Source of the DNA: Aradus depressus
Taxonomy: Eukaryota; Arthropoda; Insecta; Hemiptera; Aradidae
Direction: 5' to 3'
DNA length: 64,000 bases
Assembly: GCA_963662175.1 (NCBI GenBank)
Contig: OY759219.1
Coordinates: 42,665,675-42,729,674 of the forward strand
In this document: positions 32,265 through 42,771 of the stretch, piece after piece
Position numbering within the stretch: the stretch's first letter is position 1
How the letters are laid out: each line of letters begins with the position of its first letter
Notes under the pieces: model-generated
The model's input: the letters and a program-made list of their open reading frames with translations, nothing else
The model's database searches: none
Told to the model about the DNA's origin: nothing
Program-made: the position numbers and the translations under genes

Positions 32265-33855
32265 CCCCCATTAAGATAGGCAAAATGCCCCCATCTTCGA
32301 ATTCTTGAAAAAACAGTTGAGATAGGTTGTTTGGGGGCAAAAAATGAGTTTGGCACGACTTGTGGGTCGGGAGACCCCCCCGCCCCTCCAGGGGGTGCAA
32401 AAATTACCTTTTTCCGATTTATTTTTTTTTAGAACGACCTAGTTGACGAAAAATTTTGAAAAAATTCAGGAGTATAGGTGGTTGTGAGGGCTTTTCAGGG
32501 AAATTCTTTCGGCTCCCCAGGTTCCCCCCTTACCCTCTAAAAAAAATAAAACAGAATAAAAATCGAAAAAAGACCCCAAAAATGCCGAGGACTCCCAAGT
32601 TTTTTTTTCGAAATATTGAAGTTCGCAATGAGTTCTACAGTAAGATATTTTTTTTCGATTTTTTCGAGCACTGCATCTCCTCGAAAAACTGCATTTTTCC
32701 GTTTTTTACGACGTTTTCACAGATCTTCCAACTTTTTTGGGGACGGGAAGCATTTTCAAGGTCAAATAACACCAGATCCGGATTCTACGGAAAATTTTAC
32801 TGACATATAGGCCTCCACAAAATCAGTTTGGACTCAATTTTTTACGTACTATGGGCTCAAATTAACTTTTTTCACGAAGAAATGCCATTCTTCACCAATT
32901 TTACGACGTTTTCGGAGACAGGAACCAATTTGAAAGTCAAATAATACCAGATTTGGTTTCAACGGAAAATTTTACTTACCTATAGTCCTCCGCGAAACAA
33001 GTTTTGACACGATGTTCCACGTATTTCCTGTGCAAACTAAGTTTTTTTTTTAAGAAAAAAAAAGGATTTTTTCCGCCATTTTTTACCGACTTAACGACCC
33101 TTACGTAGATGAAATGCAGTTATGAAACGTGATTCCGTCTCCTGGATTCATAGAAGGGATAAATAATAACGTCAAAATATCTTTGCATTCGGTTGTTCTA
33201 AGTTTCAATTTTTAATCATGCATCTGTTCCCTGAGAAATTGCAAGAAGTGATTATTGATGGCTATTTCCTAGAGTTATATGAGTCAATGCAACATGTATT
33301 TATAAAAATTGAATGAATTTTGTACATTAGTATACTTTAACATCAAAACATGAAAAAATGCTCGCTTGCAAGGTCTGCAAAAAGAAAAAAAATCGCCCGA
33401 ATTGTAATGTTTCTTAACTTGCAACTTATATCTTCGTATTCCCACTCAGTTGACCTACAGCAACATTACAATAGGTAAATAAAGATTGTCTTTAGTGGAA
33501 TAGACAATATTTAAAAAAATAGGTTTGTTTTATTTATTTATTACAAATTCCAAAATATGTCCGCGTTCCTCAACTTAGAAGTTATTACAATAGGTATCAG
33601 AAAACATATGTACATCGCACACACATACTTGATATAATCCAGAGATATCTAATCTTCGTCACTATCTTCATCGATCACTGGACTGCAATGGTTCATGTCG
33701 AAGATATTTGTGAGAACCTCTGCTGGCCTTATTACCTTAGACAAATATCTGTCGTAACTTAAATGATAGACCAGACTTGCAACGTGGGAGCAGCAACCAA
33801 TTCGGGGCAAAAAAAAAACACATTTATGCAAGCCGTTTACTATGTGTACCACAAA
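32265..33855 (-). repeat. Left inverted arm of fold-back transposon
   Basis: Reverse complement of 34592-36171. By eye, differences are single bases (for example near 32407, 32749, 33338) and A-run length changes. It includes an inverted copy of the transposase C terminus (33649-33855) and a mirrored family E insert (33477-33583). Frames of 64-115 codons in the outer arm appear in both arms because the arms are copies, and show no protein family. Confidence 0.9.
33477..33583 (-). mobile_element. Family E insert in left arm
   Basis: 107-bp mirror copy of 34864-34970, flanked by ATTACAATAGGT at 33465-33476 and 33584-33595. It contains the family block TAGTGGAATAGACAATATTT and TATGTCCGCGTTCC. 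Confidence 0.8.
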
Positions 33856-33860
33856 CGCTT

Positions 33861-34797
33861 TCACAATCGATGCTCCTGGGCCATTTGATGGGACATTGAA
33901 CGATGCAGAAATAATGAAACGAGTTCTAGAAGATCCTGACGGAATCAGTACCATATTGTAGCCTGGGGACGAATTTATTTTGGACCGAGGATTTCGAGAT
34001 GTCATTCCGTATTTGGAAGAAAAAGGCTACTCCGTTTTGATGCCATCTTTCAAAGGGAAAAGAAATCAACTTACGGCAAAAGAGTCTAATCAATCTCGGT
34101 CTGTAACTGTACTCAGATGGGTAGTGGAGGCTATACATGGAATTTTGGGACAAAAATATAAATTACTGCACGATCAATTGCACAATAATATGCTAAAAGA
34201 TGCGGGTGTCCAACAAAATAGCGTTGTTCCTTCTCAACAAAGTCGGTAAGCCTTAATGTATCAAATGAAAGGAGTCATATATTGCAGCTAGCATGATGGC
34301 ACTCAACCTCGAGAAGAATGAATTGGCGGAAGAAATTGAACGGGATAATTTGAACAGAAAAACTGCCCCGTTTCAAAATGTAACTTCATCGGAACTCCTT
34401 GATTTTCCGAAACTGACATTAGAAGAACTTGTGTTATTTTTTACTGGATCGTATCAGCTTGGGCAGGCGGTTTCTTACTTAGGAGAAATGCTGGACGAGA
34501 ACGGGCGTTTACCTTTGAAATTCGTAAAGGATAGGCCAGAAATTGTACGATTCGAGGTCAGGCCTCGGCATATCAATGCAAAAACGTATATTTTGTGGTA
34601 CACATAGTAAACGGCTTGCATAAATGTGTTTTTTTTTTGCCCCGAATTGGTTGCTGCTCCCACGTTGCAAGTCTGGTCTATCATTTAAGTTACGACAGAT
34701 ATTTGTCTAAGGTAATAAGACCAGCAGAGGTTCTCACAAATATCTTCGACATGAACCATTGCAGTCCAGTGATCGATGAAGATAGTGACGAAGATTA
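33861..34797 (+). pseudogene. Broken DDE transposase with SWIM-like C terminus
   Basis: N-terminally truncated. 33861-34245 reads FDGTLNDAEIMKRVL, then an in-frame TAG at 33959-33961, then FILDRGFRDVIPYLEE, SVLMPSFKGKRNQL and RWVVEAIHG, the D and E blocks of DDE_Tnp_4-type transposases. A 46-bp GT-AG intron at 34246-34291 would restore the frame to 34292, giving the linker with LLDFPKLTLEEL and YQLGQAVSYL. A stop at 34605-34607 and a frame change around a T run precede GCCSHVASLVYHLSYDRYL, the C-terminal half of a SWIM-type zinc motif. Its first cysteine pair looks lost. The frame ends at 34797 with an acidic DEDSDED tail. The first catalytic D lies in the missing part. Non-functional as written. 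Confidence 0.75.
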
Positions 34798-36171
34798 GAT
34801 ATCTCTGGATTATATCAAGTATGTGTGTGCGATGTACATATGTTTTCTGATACCTATTGTAATAACTTCTAAGTTGAGGAACGCGGACATATTTTGGAAT
34901 TTGTAATAAATAAATAAAACAAACCTATTTTTTTAAATATTGTCTATTCCACTAAAGACAATCTTTATTTACCTATTGTAATGTTGCTGTAGGTCAACTG
35001 AGTGGGAATACGAAGATATAAGTTGCAAGTTAAGAAACATTACAATTCGGGCGATTTTTTTTCTTTTTGCAGACCTTGCAAGCGAGCATTTTTTCATGTT
35101 TTGATGTTAAATTATACTAATGTACAAAATTCATTCAATTTTTATAAATACATGTTGCATTGACTCATATAACTCTAGAAAATAGCCATCAATAATCACT
35201 TCTTGCAATTTCTCAGGGAACAGATGCATGATTAAAAATTGAAACTTAGAACAACCGAATGCAAAGATATTTTGAAGTTATTATTTATCCCTTCTATGAA
35301 TCCAGGAGACGGAATCACGTTTCATAACTGCATTTCATCTACGTAAGGGTCGTTAAGTCGGTAAAAAATGGCGGAAAAAATCCTTTTTTTTTCTTAAAAA
35401 TAAAACTTAGTTTGCACAGGAAATACGTGGAACATCGTGTCAAAACTTGTTTCGCGGAGGACTATAGGTAAGTAAAATTTTCCGTTGAAACCAAATCTGG
35501 TATTATTTGACTTTCAAATTGGTTCCTGTCTCCGAAAACGTCGTAAAATTGGTGAAGAATGGCATTTCTTCGTGAAAAAAGTTAATTTGAGCCCATAGTA
35601 CGTAAAAAATTGAGTCCAAACTGATTTTGTGGAGGCCTATATGTCAGTAAAATTTTCCGTAGAATCCGGATCTGGTGTTATTTGACCTTGAAAATGTTTC
35701 CCGTCCCCAAAAAAGTTGGAAGATCTGTGAAAACGTCGTAAAAAACGGAAAAATGCAGTTTTTCGAGGAGATGCAGTGCTCGAAAAAATCGAAAAAAAAT
35801 ATCTTACTGTAGAACTCATTGCGAACTTCAATATTTCGAAAAAAAAACTTGGGAGTCCTCGGCATTTTTGGGGTCTTTTTTCGATTTTTATTCTGTTTTA
35901 TTTTTTTTAGAGGGTAAGGGGGGAACCTGGGGAGCCGAAAGAATTTCCCTGAAAAGCCCTCACAACCACCTATACTCCTGAATTTTTCGTCAACTAGGTC
36001 GTTCTAAAAAAAAATAAATCGGAAAAAGGTCATTTTTGCACCCCCTGGAGGGGCGGGGGGGTCTCCCGACCCACAAGTCGTGCCAAACTCATTTTTTGCC
36101 CCCAAACAACCTATCTCAACTGTTTTTTCAAGAATTCGAAGATGGGGGCATTTTGCCTATCTTAATGGGGG
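34592..36171 (+). repeat. Right inverted arm of fold-back transposon
   Basis: Holds the transposase C terminus (34592-34797), a family E insert (34864-34970), then about 1.2 kb of non-coding 3' region to the terminal inverted repeat. Probably the original orientation, since the transposase reads into it. Confidence 0.9.
34864..34970 (+). mobile_element. Family E insert in right arm, 12-bp TSD
   Basis: ACCTATTGTAAT is repeated at 34852-34863 and 34971-34982. The insert begins AACTTCTAAGTTGAGG and ends at CAATCTTTATTT. Because both arms carry it at the same place with the same TSD, the insertion predates the arm duplication (or was copied by gene conversion). Confidence 0.82.
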
Positions 36172-36740
36172 ATATGGTTTCGTGTTGATACATCTCACAT
36201 CGCCCCTAAAATCCCCCCCCCCCCCCCTCATACCCCTTTCCGTTCACCAATTTTCTCTTTATGGGATTCTAAATACACACACCAAAATTTCCTCTCAATA
36301 TATTCATTCTATGGAGAGTTATCTACTAAAACAAGAATTTTATTATCTCAGTTATCCGATGTAGTGAGTTATGTAACCGGCGAGAAATTCAATGTTGAGT
36401 TTTAACCGAAATTTTATGACTTCCGCCTCCTGATTCCAAAAATAAAAAAAAAAAAAAAAGTCCTTTCTGTGTCTGTGTTAACACGATAACTCCCGAAAGA
36501 AGGATCGTATCATCACGAAATATTATATTTGTAACCAGAACCCTATTTGGCAACACCCAGAGGAGGGGGTTCACTCAGAAGCTCCAATCTACAGACAACG
36601 AAATTTCGTGTGAGAAATGAGAAAGAGTCTATGAGGAAGATATAGATTTACAAACAAATCTGTGGAATGTTCCAGAGGGAGCGCGGAAACTTAGTTGATT
36701 AATTTGAGGTGAGGAAGTAGATTGCCGGTGACATACCGAT
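36172..36740. repeat. Family A: continuation of split copy, then forward copy
   Basis: 36172-36360 is reverse and continues the copy broken at 32264, including a C run at 36210-36225. 36366-36740 is forward (GTTATGTAACCGGCGAGAAA, GAACACGATAACTCCCGAAA-like text, ending GAGGAAGTAGATTGCCGGTG). Confidence 0.65.
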
Positions 36741-37119
36741 GCTTCAACCACGAATTTCTGACCAATTAGATACGAGTGCAGTTTGAAGTTATCACAGAGA
36801 ATAGTATCAAAGAATCAGACGGACATCGGAAAGAAAGTGTTTGGGTTTCGATTGGAGTCAATGACCTAGGTACTCAAAATATCTGATTTAGGAGGGGGGT
36901 ATCGTAACGGAGTTAACAAGATAAGATGAAAAACAAGCTATTTATTTTTCTTCTTCTGAATCCACTCTGAAAACGATTGGTCCATTTTTCAACGCCTCAA
37001 ATAGAAACTCGACCATCAATGTACCTCCCCAGCGCGAACTAATCAACTGAGATTGTCATGAATAAAGAGATTGTTTAGACATCATTTTCGTATGTTACTA
37101 ATAATCTGTGGTAATAAAA
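36741..37119. other. No gene recognised
   Basis: AT-rich, with a family A right-end scrap near 37015-37060 (GTACCTCCCCAGCGCGAAC). Nothing else is seen. Confidence 0.35.
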
Positions 37120-37950
37120 AGAGGTTTAAGTGTTGTGTTAAACTTAAATAAATGATAAATAAATAATAATGAAATAAACAATAATAATTAAGACAAAAAG
37201 AAACAATAAATGACCACATTTCCTGTAGAAATGTTATCTCTTTTTCTTTTACTAAATTTTGATTTTCGAAAAGGGGCCTTAAAAATGTATCAAAAGTTCA
37301 AGATGTGCAATTTTTAAGAAAGTGCACGTATTAAAAAAAATGCAATTTACAAACTTTTCACTTGGATTTCTAAAGAGATGCCATTTTTAATAATTTTAAA
37401 TAATATTAAATCTAATCAAAAGGTTTTCAAATCATTTTACTGGGCCAACAGGGAAAATGAATAGAACAGAATTTACGAGAAAAAATCTTGGGTTTAATTT
37501 ATTAAATGTACATTATTAAAATTAAAAAAACTAAATATTGAAACAAACAAAAATCAAAAGAAAAATTTTAAAAACTAAATTCTTAACACTAATTCAATCT
37601 TTTTTGTTTTATACTTTGGCCATTTTTTAAAAATTGAGTTATATATTTCTGGGCATGTATCCTGTACATATAAACGAATAAAAGTACCTTCTTTTCACCG
37701 TCAATTCACTCCTAATTAGTTCATTATATCTTAAGCCTAAAACCACACTCTCCATGTTTCACTCAGACCAACTCCATTCCCAGGCCTCGACTCTCTCTAC
37801 ACACACTAATTAAAACAGCTGATGGCCGTGTTTTGTTTTCTACATGCATTTGTTTTAAAAGAAATGGATTCTTATTATTTATAGAAAAATAAATATAATT
37901 AATTTTTATAATATTAATGATCATGTATATATTTTTTTTTATACATCACA
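37120..37950 (+). repeat. Dispersed repeat family I, copy 2
   Basis: Same block order as 18590-19470 (CCACATTTCCTGTAGAAAT, ATCAAAAGTTCAAGA, AAAGAGATGCCAT, TTTACTGGGCCAACAGGG, AACAGCTGATGGCCGTG). It lacks the 18850-18960 segment. Not coding. Confidence 0.75.
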
Positions 37951-39224
37951 AATCATAAAAATAATCATTCATTTTGGGGGTCCAGGTTTTGTGACCGGAT
38001 CAGAGGACGGAAAACATGAAATTACGTTGAAAAGTCAACATCGAATTTTTAACAGATTACGTAACTTCCCCACTGCAACAAACCACTTGTTTACTTGTTC
38101 TATTCAGGCGCCAAACGTCATCAATAAAATAAAACAATATTGTCATTTTCACAAAATTTCAATTTATTTCTAGCAACCTCTTAAAAACACCTCCATCTTG
38201 GTCAAACATTGTAACAATACTGTAGCGTCCCCATGCTTGTTCGGCCACCTTTATCAAAAACAAAATATAAATAACTAAATCTTTTATTATACCTAAATTA
38301 TAATATTGAAATGTGAAGAGATCATTCACACCACTATGTATTATTAAAGAATTATTTGAACAGATTGGCTCTGAATTGAGACTGGTGGAAGGACAGTTTC
38401 TCTCTTCTGTCATTGCATAGTTCGGTGAAGGTATCAGTGATACGTGTCTTATCACTGAGTAGAACCAAACAAGAATAAAGTGGAATTAGTCAGTGATCGT
38501 GCAACAATTGAGATAAACTGTTACTAGTAACAAGCATCATTTCTGAGTATAAACAATATCTAGTATTTATTTATTTATTTATTAATTACTATATTGAAGC
38601 CTATTAAGGCTTATTGTAGAGAGTTGGGGTACAAATGAATATACATCCATTAACAAAAAACTCAAATAACTGCAGTCGAAATTAATGTAACGACACGGAA
38701 TTTCATTTGTAAATTCAAACAGCCATAAGGACGACAGCATATCATTATCAAGTCTGCATAGCCACACTTTATGTTTTCATTTTTCTCAAAACATGAAATT
38801 CCGGTGAAAACCCAAGTTCGAATTTCTGACCGATTTAATAACTTCCTCTATACTTTATACAGCTAGGGAAGTAAAATAATAAAAATGGAAAAATAAGGTG
38901 AGAGGAGATACCATACAATAGCGCTAATAAATTCGATACTTATTTAAAAGTCGATTGTACTATAGTAATTTTATTCGAGACTGAAGACAGCAATGGAATA
39001 CAAAATGTGACAAATTGACCATCAAATGGGATCAATTTGTAGAGGCTAATTGTAATAAGAAGAAAGTCAATCAGGATCAATAGGTCAAACAGTTACAGAG
39101 AAGATCAAATCAATGAAGGAAGGTTCTACACCGGAGTCTGACTTGGAGGTGCGGTGGACCGGAGTCTGACCATCCAGCGCCATCTAATCAACTAAATGAT
39201 CAGTGGTCAAATGGTTTTCAATCA
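37951..39224. other. Family A fragments around unassigned sequence
   Basis: 37980-38070 is reverse family A (AACATGAAATTACGTTGAAA). 38640-38880 is reverse family A. 38880-39224 is unassigned. The candidate exons at 38159-38457 are listed separately. Confidence 0.45.
38159..38457 (-). other. Candidate terminal exon(s), minus strand, unidentified
   Basis: Two protein-like pieces. First, after a strong acceptor TTGTTTGGTTCTACTCAG (ending at about 38457), a frame reads DKTRITDTFTELCNDRREKL and ends FRANLFK-stop near 38356. Second, after TTTTTGATAAAG a frame reads AEQAWGRYSIVTMFDQDG, ends FKRLLEIN-stop at 38159, and has an AATAAA overlapping the stop codon. An open frame also runs through both in another phase (98 codons). 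I do not recognise the protein. It could be the 3' end of a host gene whose other exons lie to the right, or a retrocopy. Confidence 0.25.
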
Positions 39225-39510
39225 AGAAGTATGGGGGAAGTTACGTAATCGGTCAAAAAGAAGGGGGGGGGGGGGGGGGGGGGGTCAGAGTGGGCAAATG
39301 ATAAATGAGCTTGTTGACTCTCACCAGATAATGAAAAATAGAAGAGTGCTAAACTTGTTAAGGTGCTCTTTATCGATTGATGAAATTGTCATGAAATTTC
39401 ACACCTAGCATCCTTATGAGCCCAAATCAGACCTCAAGGGGGTGTGTCACATACTGGTCAAAATCTTCCGCGAAAACTCAACATGGAAATTTTGAAACTA
39501 TTACATAAAT
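39225..39510 (+). repeat. Family A fragments with poly-G run
   Basis: GAAGTATGGGGGAAGTTACG and TAATCGGTCAAAAAG, then about 20 G at 39265-39284. 39390-39510 repeats the CAACATGGAAATTTTG and TATTACATAAAT part, followed by a C run at 39527-39538. Confidence 0.65.
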
Positions 39511-39837
39511 AAGTTGAATATTTCAACCCCCCCCCCCCCTTGCCTCCTACGCCACTGGCCTGATATATATAAATAGCACTGGATTTCCACAAAGGTCAGA
39601 TTTGTTCTTCTTATACAACGCAGCTGACCTGAATAGAATTATTTAAATATCTTGTTGGCAATTCTAATATCAATTGAAAATTCAGTACTTGGTTATTTAT
39701 TTATAATTTTTTTTGTAGCAACTGAGAAAAAGAAAAGAATATCAAATTGAAATGTGGAAGGAAGGCATATAAGAGAGGATAGGGCACCTGAATTATGGAA
39801 TAGGTCAGAAATTCAAGGTTCAGTCTTCATAAGACCC

Positions 39838-39960
39838 CTATTGGGTTGCATGGTCTTCCATGGTTTGCGGGTTCGAATCCCGCCCGAGAGAGTCGGGCTC
39901 ATGTCCACCAGAGTGATGAAAAAACCACTCTGATAGTAGGCGATAGTTAGTTATTATGAC
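39838..39960 (+). mobile_element. SINE hybrid with a second type of tRNA-like head
   Basis: TGCATGGTCTTCCATGGTTT and GCGGGTTCGAATCCCGCCCG form a good T-arm and B-box, different from the common SINE head. It joins directly to the common SINE 3' region (GTCGGGCTCATGTCCACCAG). A related head without that 3' region is at 52195-52330. It cannot fold as a full tRNA because the 5' half is missing. Confidence 0.6.
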
Positions 39961-40222
39961 TCATGCCCGGCTTTAACTACGAGGTCATATCGCCTACTAC
40001 CAGAGCGCTTGATGAGCCCGACTCTACTGTTGGAATCCAAAATGTTTAAAGGCTCGGGACCATCGACTTCGGACATAGCTTAACGTCCCATCCGAAGGAG
40101 GGCGTGCTTAAGTTTATTTTACATCCCAGATAAAATAAACTAAGGGCCTCGGCCGGGTTTCGAACTCACGACTTTGAGCTCAGAAGGCAAGCACGCATAC
40201 CACGGAGCTACCGGCGCCCTCT
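39950..40222 (-). mobile_element. tRNA-type SINE, reverse copy
   Basis: Tail GTTAGTTATTATGACTCATG on the left, head GAGCTACCGGCGCCCTC on the right; a central stretch of about 60 bp is deleted or rearranged near 40030-40060. Confidence 0.85.
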
Positions 40223-40785
40223 ACAATTATATATATGTATATACAATCTATATTAATAAAGCTGAAACGGGGTTTGTTTGTTTGTTTGTTTGGGGCGATA
40301 TGAACTAATTTGTGACAGATTACATCACTTCCTCTATACCTCATAGAGCTGGAGAAGTAAACATTGAAATAAATCACACAACGCATTACTACGTAGAAAC
40401 ATAAATGAACTGAGACTCCATATTTAACACGACCTTCCCTTCGCAATGTTTATGTACAACCATAATACTGTTTTATCTGAAACTATAAACATTTATCGTT
40501 TTTATTCTTTATCTCTTTGCGTACAAAAATTTAATAATGACGTATTAAATAGAAATGAATGACTTTTAAAGATCTATACATACAAAATAACATACATTTA
40601 CACAAAATGAGGCTTCAGGTTTACAGAATGAATAATAATAAAAATTACTTCCACAGAGTAATAACAACTTAACCTCAACAAGGACCAATATACTTCGTCC
40701 TTAATGTTTACAATTAGTCATTGAATTAATTAACAATAAGTTGTAAATTAGCATTGAATTTACTGTTTTTATTTCCGAAGAACAA
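40223..40785. other. AT-rich region, nothing recognised
   Basis: Contains a TTTG microsatellite at 40272-40290 and a short reverse family A left end near 40318-40350 (ACATCACTTCCTCTATACCT). No gene. Confidence 0.4.
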
Positions 40786-40991
40786 ATGGTAAGTAAGATA
40801 ATGAGGTCAAAACATCGAGTCCGAGATAAGGTAAGATTCTATCTTCAAAGCAACAACATCCAAAATGATAATACTGATATTCCCTGGAATACTTCGCAAC
40901 AAACATTAAAATATCTCGGCTTATACATGGACACAAAACTTACATGGCACACCCACATCTCAACAAAACTAACACAAGTATACCAAAGACT
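40786..40991 (+). pseudogene. Jockey-type LINE fragment, cut by SINE fragment
   Basis: Reads RSKHRVRDKVRFYL, then YLGLYMDTKLTWHTHI and LTQVYQRL, the segment just after the RT core in jockey-like ORF2. It stops where a reverse SINE head fragment begins (GAGCTCAGAAGGCAAGCACC, to 41034). Confidence 0.75.
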
Positions 40992-41034
40992 CTTGAGCTC
41001 AGAAGGCAAGCACCACTGAGCTACCGGCGCCCTC
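40992..41034 (-). mobile_element. SINE head fragment
   Basis: 43-bp minus-strand piece of the SINE 5' end: GAGCTCAGAAGGCAAGCACC and CTACCGGCGCCCTC. Confidence 0.8.
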
Positions 41035-41118
41035 AAAATAATGATAATGTCTTGGTATATTACACATGGTCTCTAAGTATCCCTAAAAGGAACAATATAT
41101 TATATTGTTATAGAAACA

Positions 41119-41119
<1 letters not shown>

Positions 41120-41173
<54 letters not shown>
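41120..41173. repeat. TA dinucleotide microsatellite
   Basis: About 27 TA units abutting the left end of snap-back element copy 2; the integration target of that element. Confidence 0.97.
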
Positions 41174-41176
<3 letters not shown>

Positions 41177-41849
41177 GGTGGCCCAGATAAGCGGGCCACA
41201 AGTGAAATAACTCCGCAGATAAGCGGGCCACAAGTGAAATAACTCCTAAACGGTTAGAGATATCAAAATTGTGCATAGGACTAAAGTTGTAGTACTCGGC
41301 GAGAGCTATACTATGACGTCCTCGAAAAGACATAAATGACCCTTTTAATGACTCAAACAGCCCTCCGAAGGGCGGGGTTCCCTTTTGACCCTTACTTTTC
41401 GTTACATTTTATTAAAGTACTAAAGAAACAAGGAAGAACTGTGCAAACAAATTTTTGATACGTCAAGTAGTTCTCGAAAAAAAAAAACGTTTAAAGTTGC
41501 ACGTTTTTCTTATTCTGAAGTTAGTTGGAATTTAATAACGAGATTAAGAAAAATGTGCAACTTTAAACGTTTTTTTTCCAAGAACTACTTGACGTATCAA
41601 AAATCTGTTTGCACAGTTCTTCCTTGTTTCTTTAGTACTTTAATAAAATGTAATGAAACTTAAGGGTCAAAAGGGAACCCCGCCCTTCGAAGGGCTGTTT
41701 GAGCCATTAAAAGGGTCATTTTTGTCTTTTCAAGGACGCCACACTATAGCTCTCGGCGAGTGCTACAACTTTACTCCTATGCACAATTTTGATATCTCTA
41801 ACCGTTTAGGAGTTATTTCACTTGTGGCCCGCTTATCTGGGCCACCCTG
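41174..41849. mobile_element. Snap-back TIR element, family C, copy 2
   Basis: Best-preserved ends: CAGGGTGGCCCAGATAAGCG on the left and GGGCCACCCTG on the right, with TA on both sides (41172-41173, 41850-41851). The left end has a direct duplication of about 41 bp (AGATAAGCGGGCCACAAGTG twice). Arms are nearly perfect reverse complements around 41520-41545. The outward-facing frame is open in both arms: 41653-41868 plus; on the left arm it lacks the ATG (ACG). Confidence 0.9.
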
Positions 41850-42309
41850 TATATATAAATTATTATAAATAATCTGGGGGCCGGTCCATATGATTTGCCA
41901 GAGAGACTCAGTATGATTTTTCCGGTGGGGCGGGGGGCTAGTCTGACTGTGAAAATATAATAAATAGATTAATGCTTATTCCGGTTCTCTTGAACAAACA
42001 TATAACTTTGATAATTTCAGAACGATATTAGTAAACCTTGAATGGTATTTCAGAACGGTCCGATGACCAACCAGTTGTTCCCGTTAAACCGGTTGTACAT
42101 TTCCGAATGCGCTTTCAGTTCTTGTCAATATACTTCCTCTATTTAAAAAAAACCTGACTTGGGGACACTGACTTGGGAAGGCTGAACCCGCTTTCTAATG
42201 TATGTATGTATTTCTTTAACAGTTATTTTCAGTATAAATGAAAAATGAATTACTATAAACTCTAAATGTCAAAACAAATTAACATACTCATGACAGTCGT
42301 TATTTACAG
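41850..42309. other. No gene recognised
   Basis: Unique-looking sequence; 60-codon frames only. GGGGCGGGGGGCTAG occurs near 41927. Confidence 0.4.
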
Positions 42310-42457
42310 AATTAACAAAAAGGGCTGGTTGGGACGCTCACTGGGTGCCCCGGGATCCTGTGCGGGGTCCCCCCCTCCGTTCGCCCCCCGGTTTCTCTGC
42401 GGGATCTCGTACTTATTTGAACAGTCAGGCATCAATGACCCTCGTGGTTGAAATGCC

Positions 42458-42502
<45 letters not shown>
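42310..42502 (+). mobile_element. 3' end of an A-tailed retroposon
   Basis: GC-rich block (CCCCGGGATCCTGTGCGGGG, TTCGCCCCCCGGTTTCTCTG) followed by GGTTGAAATGCCATT and about 40 consecutive A. The tail and GC-rich 3' UTR-like block fit a 5'-truncated LINE. No coding frame is retained. Confidence 0.6.
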
Positions 42503-42505
<3 letters not shown>

Positions 42506-42771
42506 GCTAATACTGTAAGGTTTGTATATATTTTTGAACGGACAATGGCGGATTAAGGGGATGGGTCGTCCTCTAATAACGTTTTACGCAATCTAACTAA
42601 AAGTTCCACAATTTTGTGTACTTTTTAATATTTTTAACATGATTTTTTTTTTTTTTTTCGAACTTTGTACTTTATTTAGAAAGGTCCGAAGGGGGGGGTA
42701 AACATTTTCAAAATTGCGTTACGTACTTTATGGATGGCCCCTCATTTGTTTATGCTCTCATTATTTATATA
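42503..42771. other. Short unassigned spacer
   Basis: Contains a T run at 42642-42658 and a G run at 42692-42699. Nothing else recognised. Confidence 0.4.

Larger units (their letters stand above)
32265..36171 (+). mobile_element. 3.9-kb fold-back DDE transposon with 1.6-kb inverted arms
   Basis: Arms 32265-33855 (1,591 bp) and 34592-36171 (1,580 bp) are reverse complements with only scattered differences. Outer ends read CCCCCATTAAGATAGGC and its complement. The 736-bp centre carries part of a transposase. The inner end of each arm is the transposase's C-terminal region, so the left arm is an inverted copy of the right-hand part of an ancestral transposon, replacing its left half and the N-terminal coding region. 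The element sits in a family A repeat that continues on both sides. The TSD is unclear because of C/G runs at the ends. Family not resolved. Confidence 0.85.

Noticed and set aside
32456..32810. Coding genes in the outer arms of the fold-back element (64 and 115 codons, and mirror copies)
   Set aside because: They recur only because the arms are inverted copies; overlapping phases, phenylalanine/lysine-rich, no family pattern.
42463..42502. Assembly gap filler or vector tail
   Set aside because: The A run follows a GC-rich 3' UTR-like block, as expected for a LINE tail, so a biological origin is simpler.
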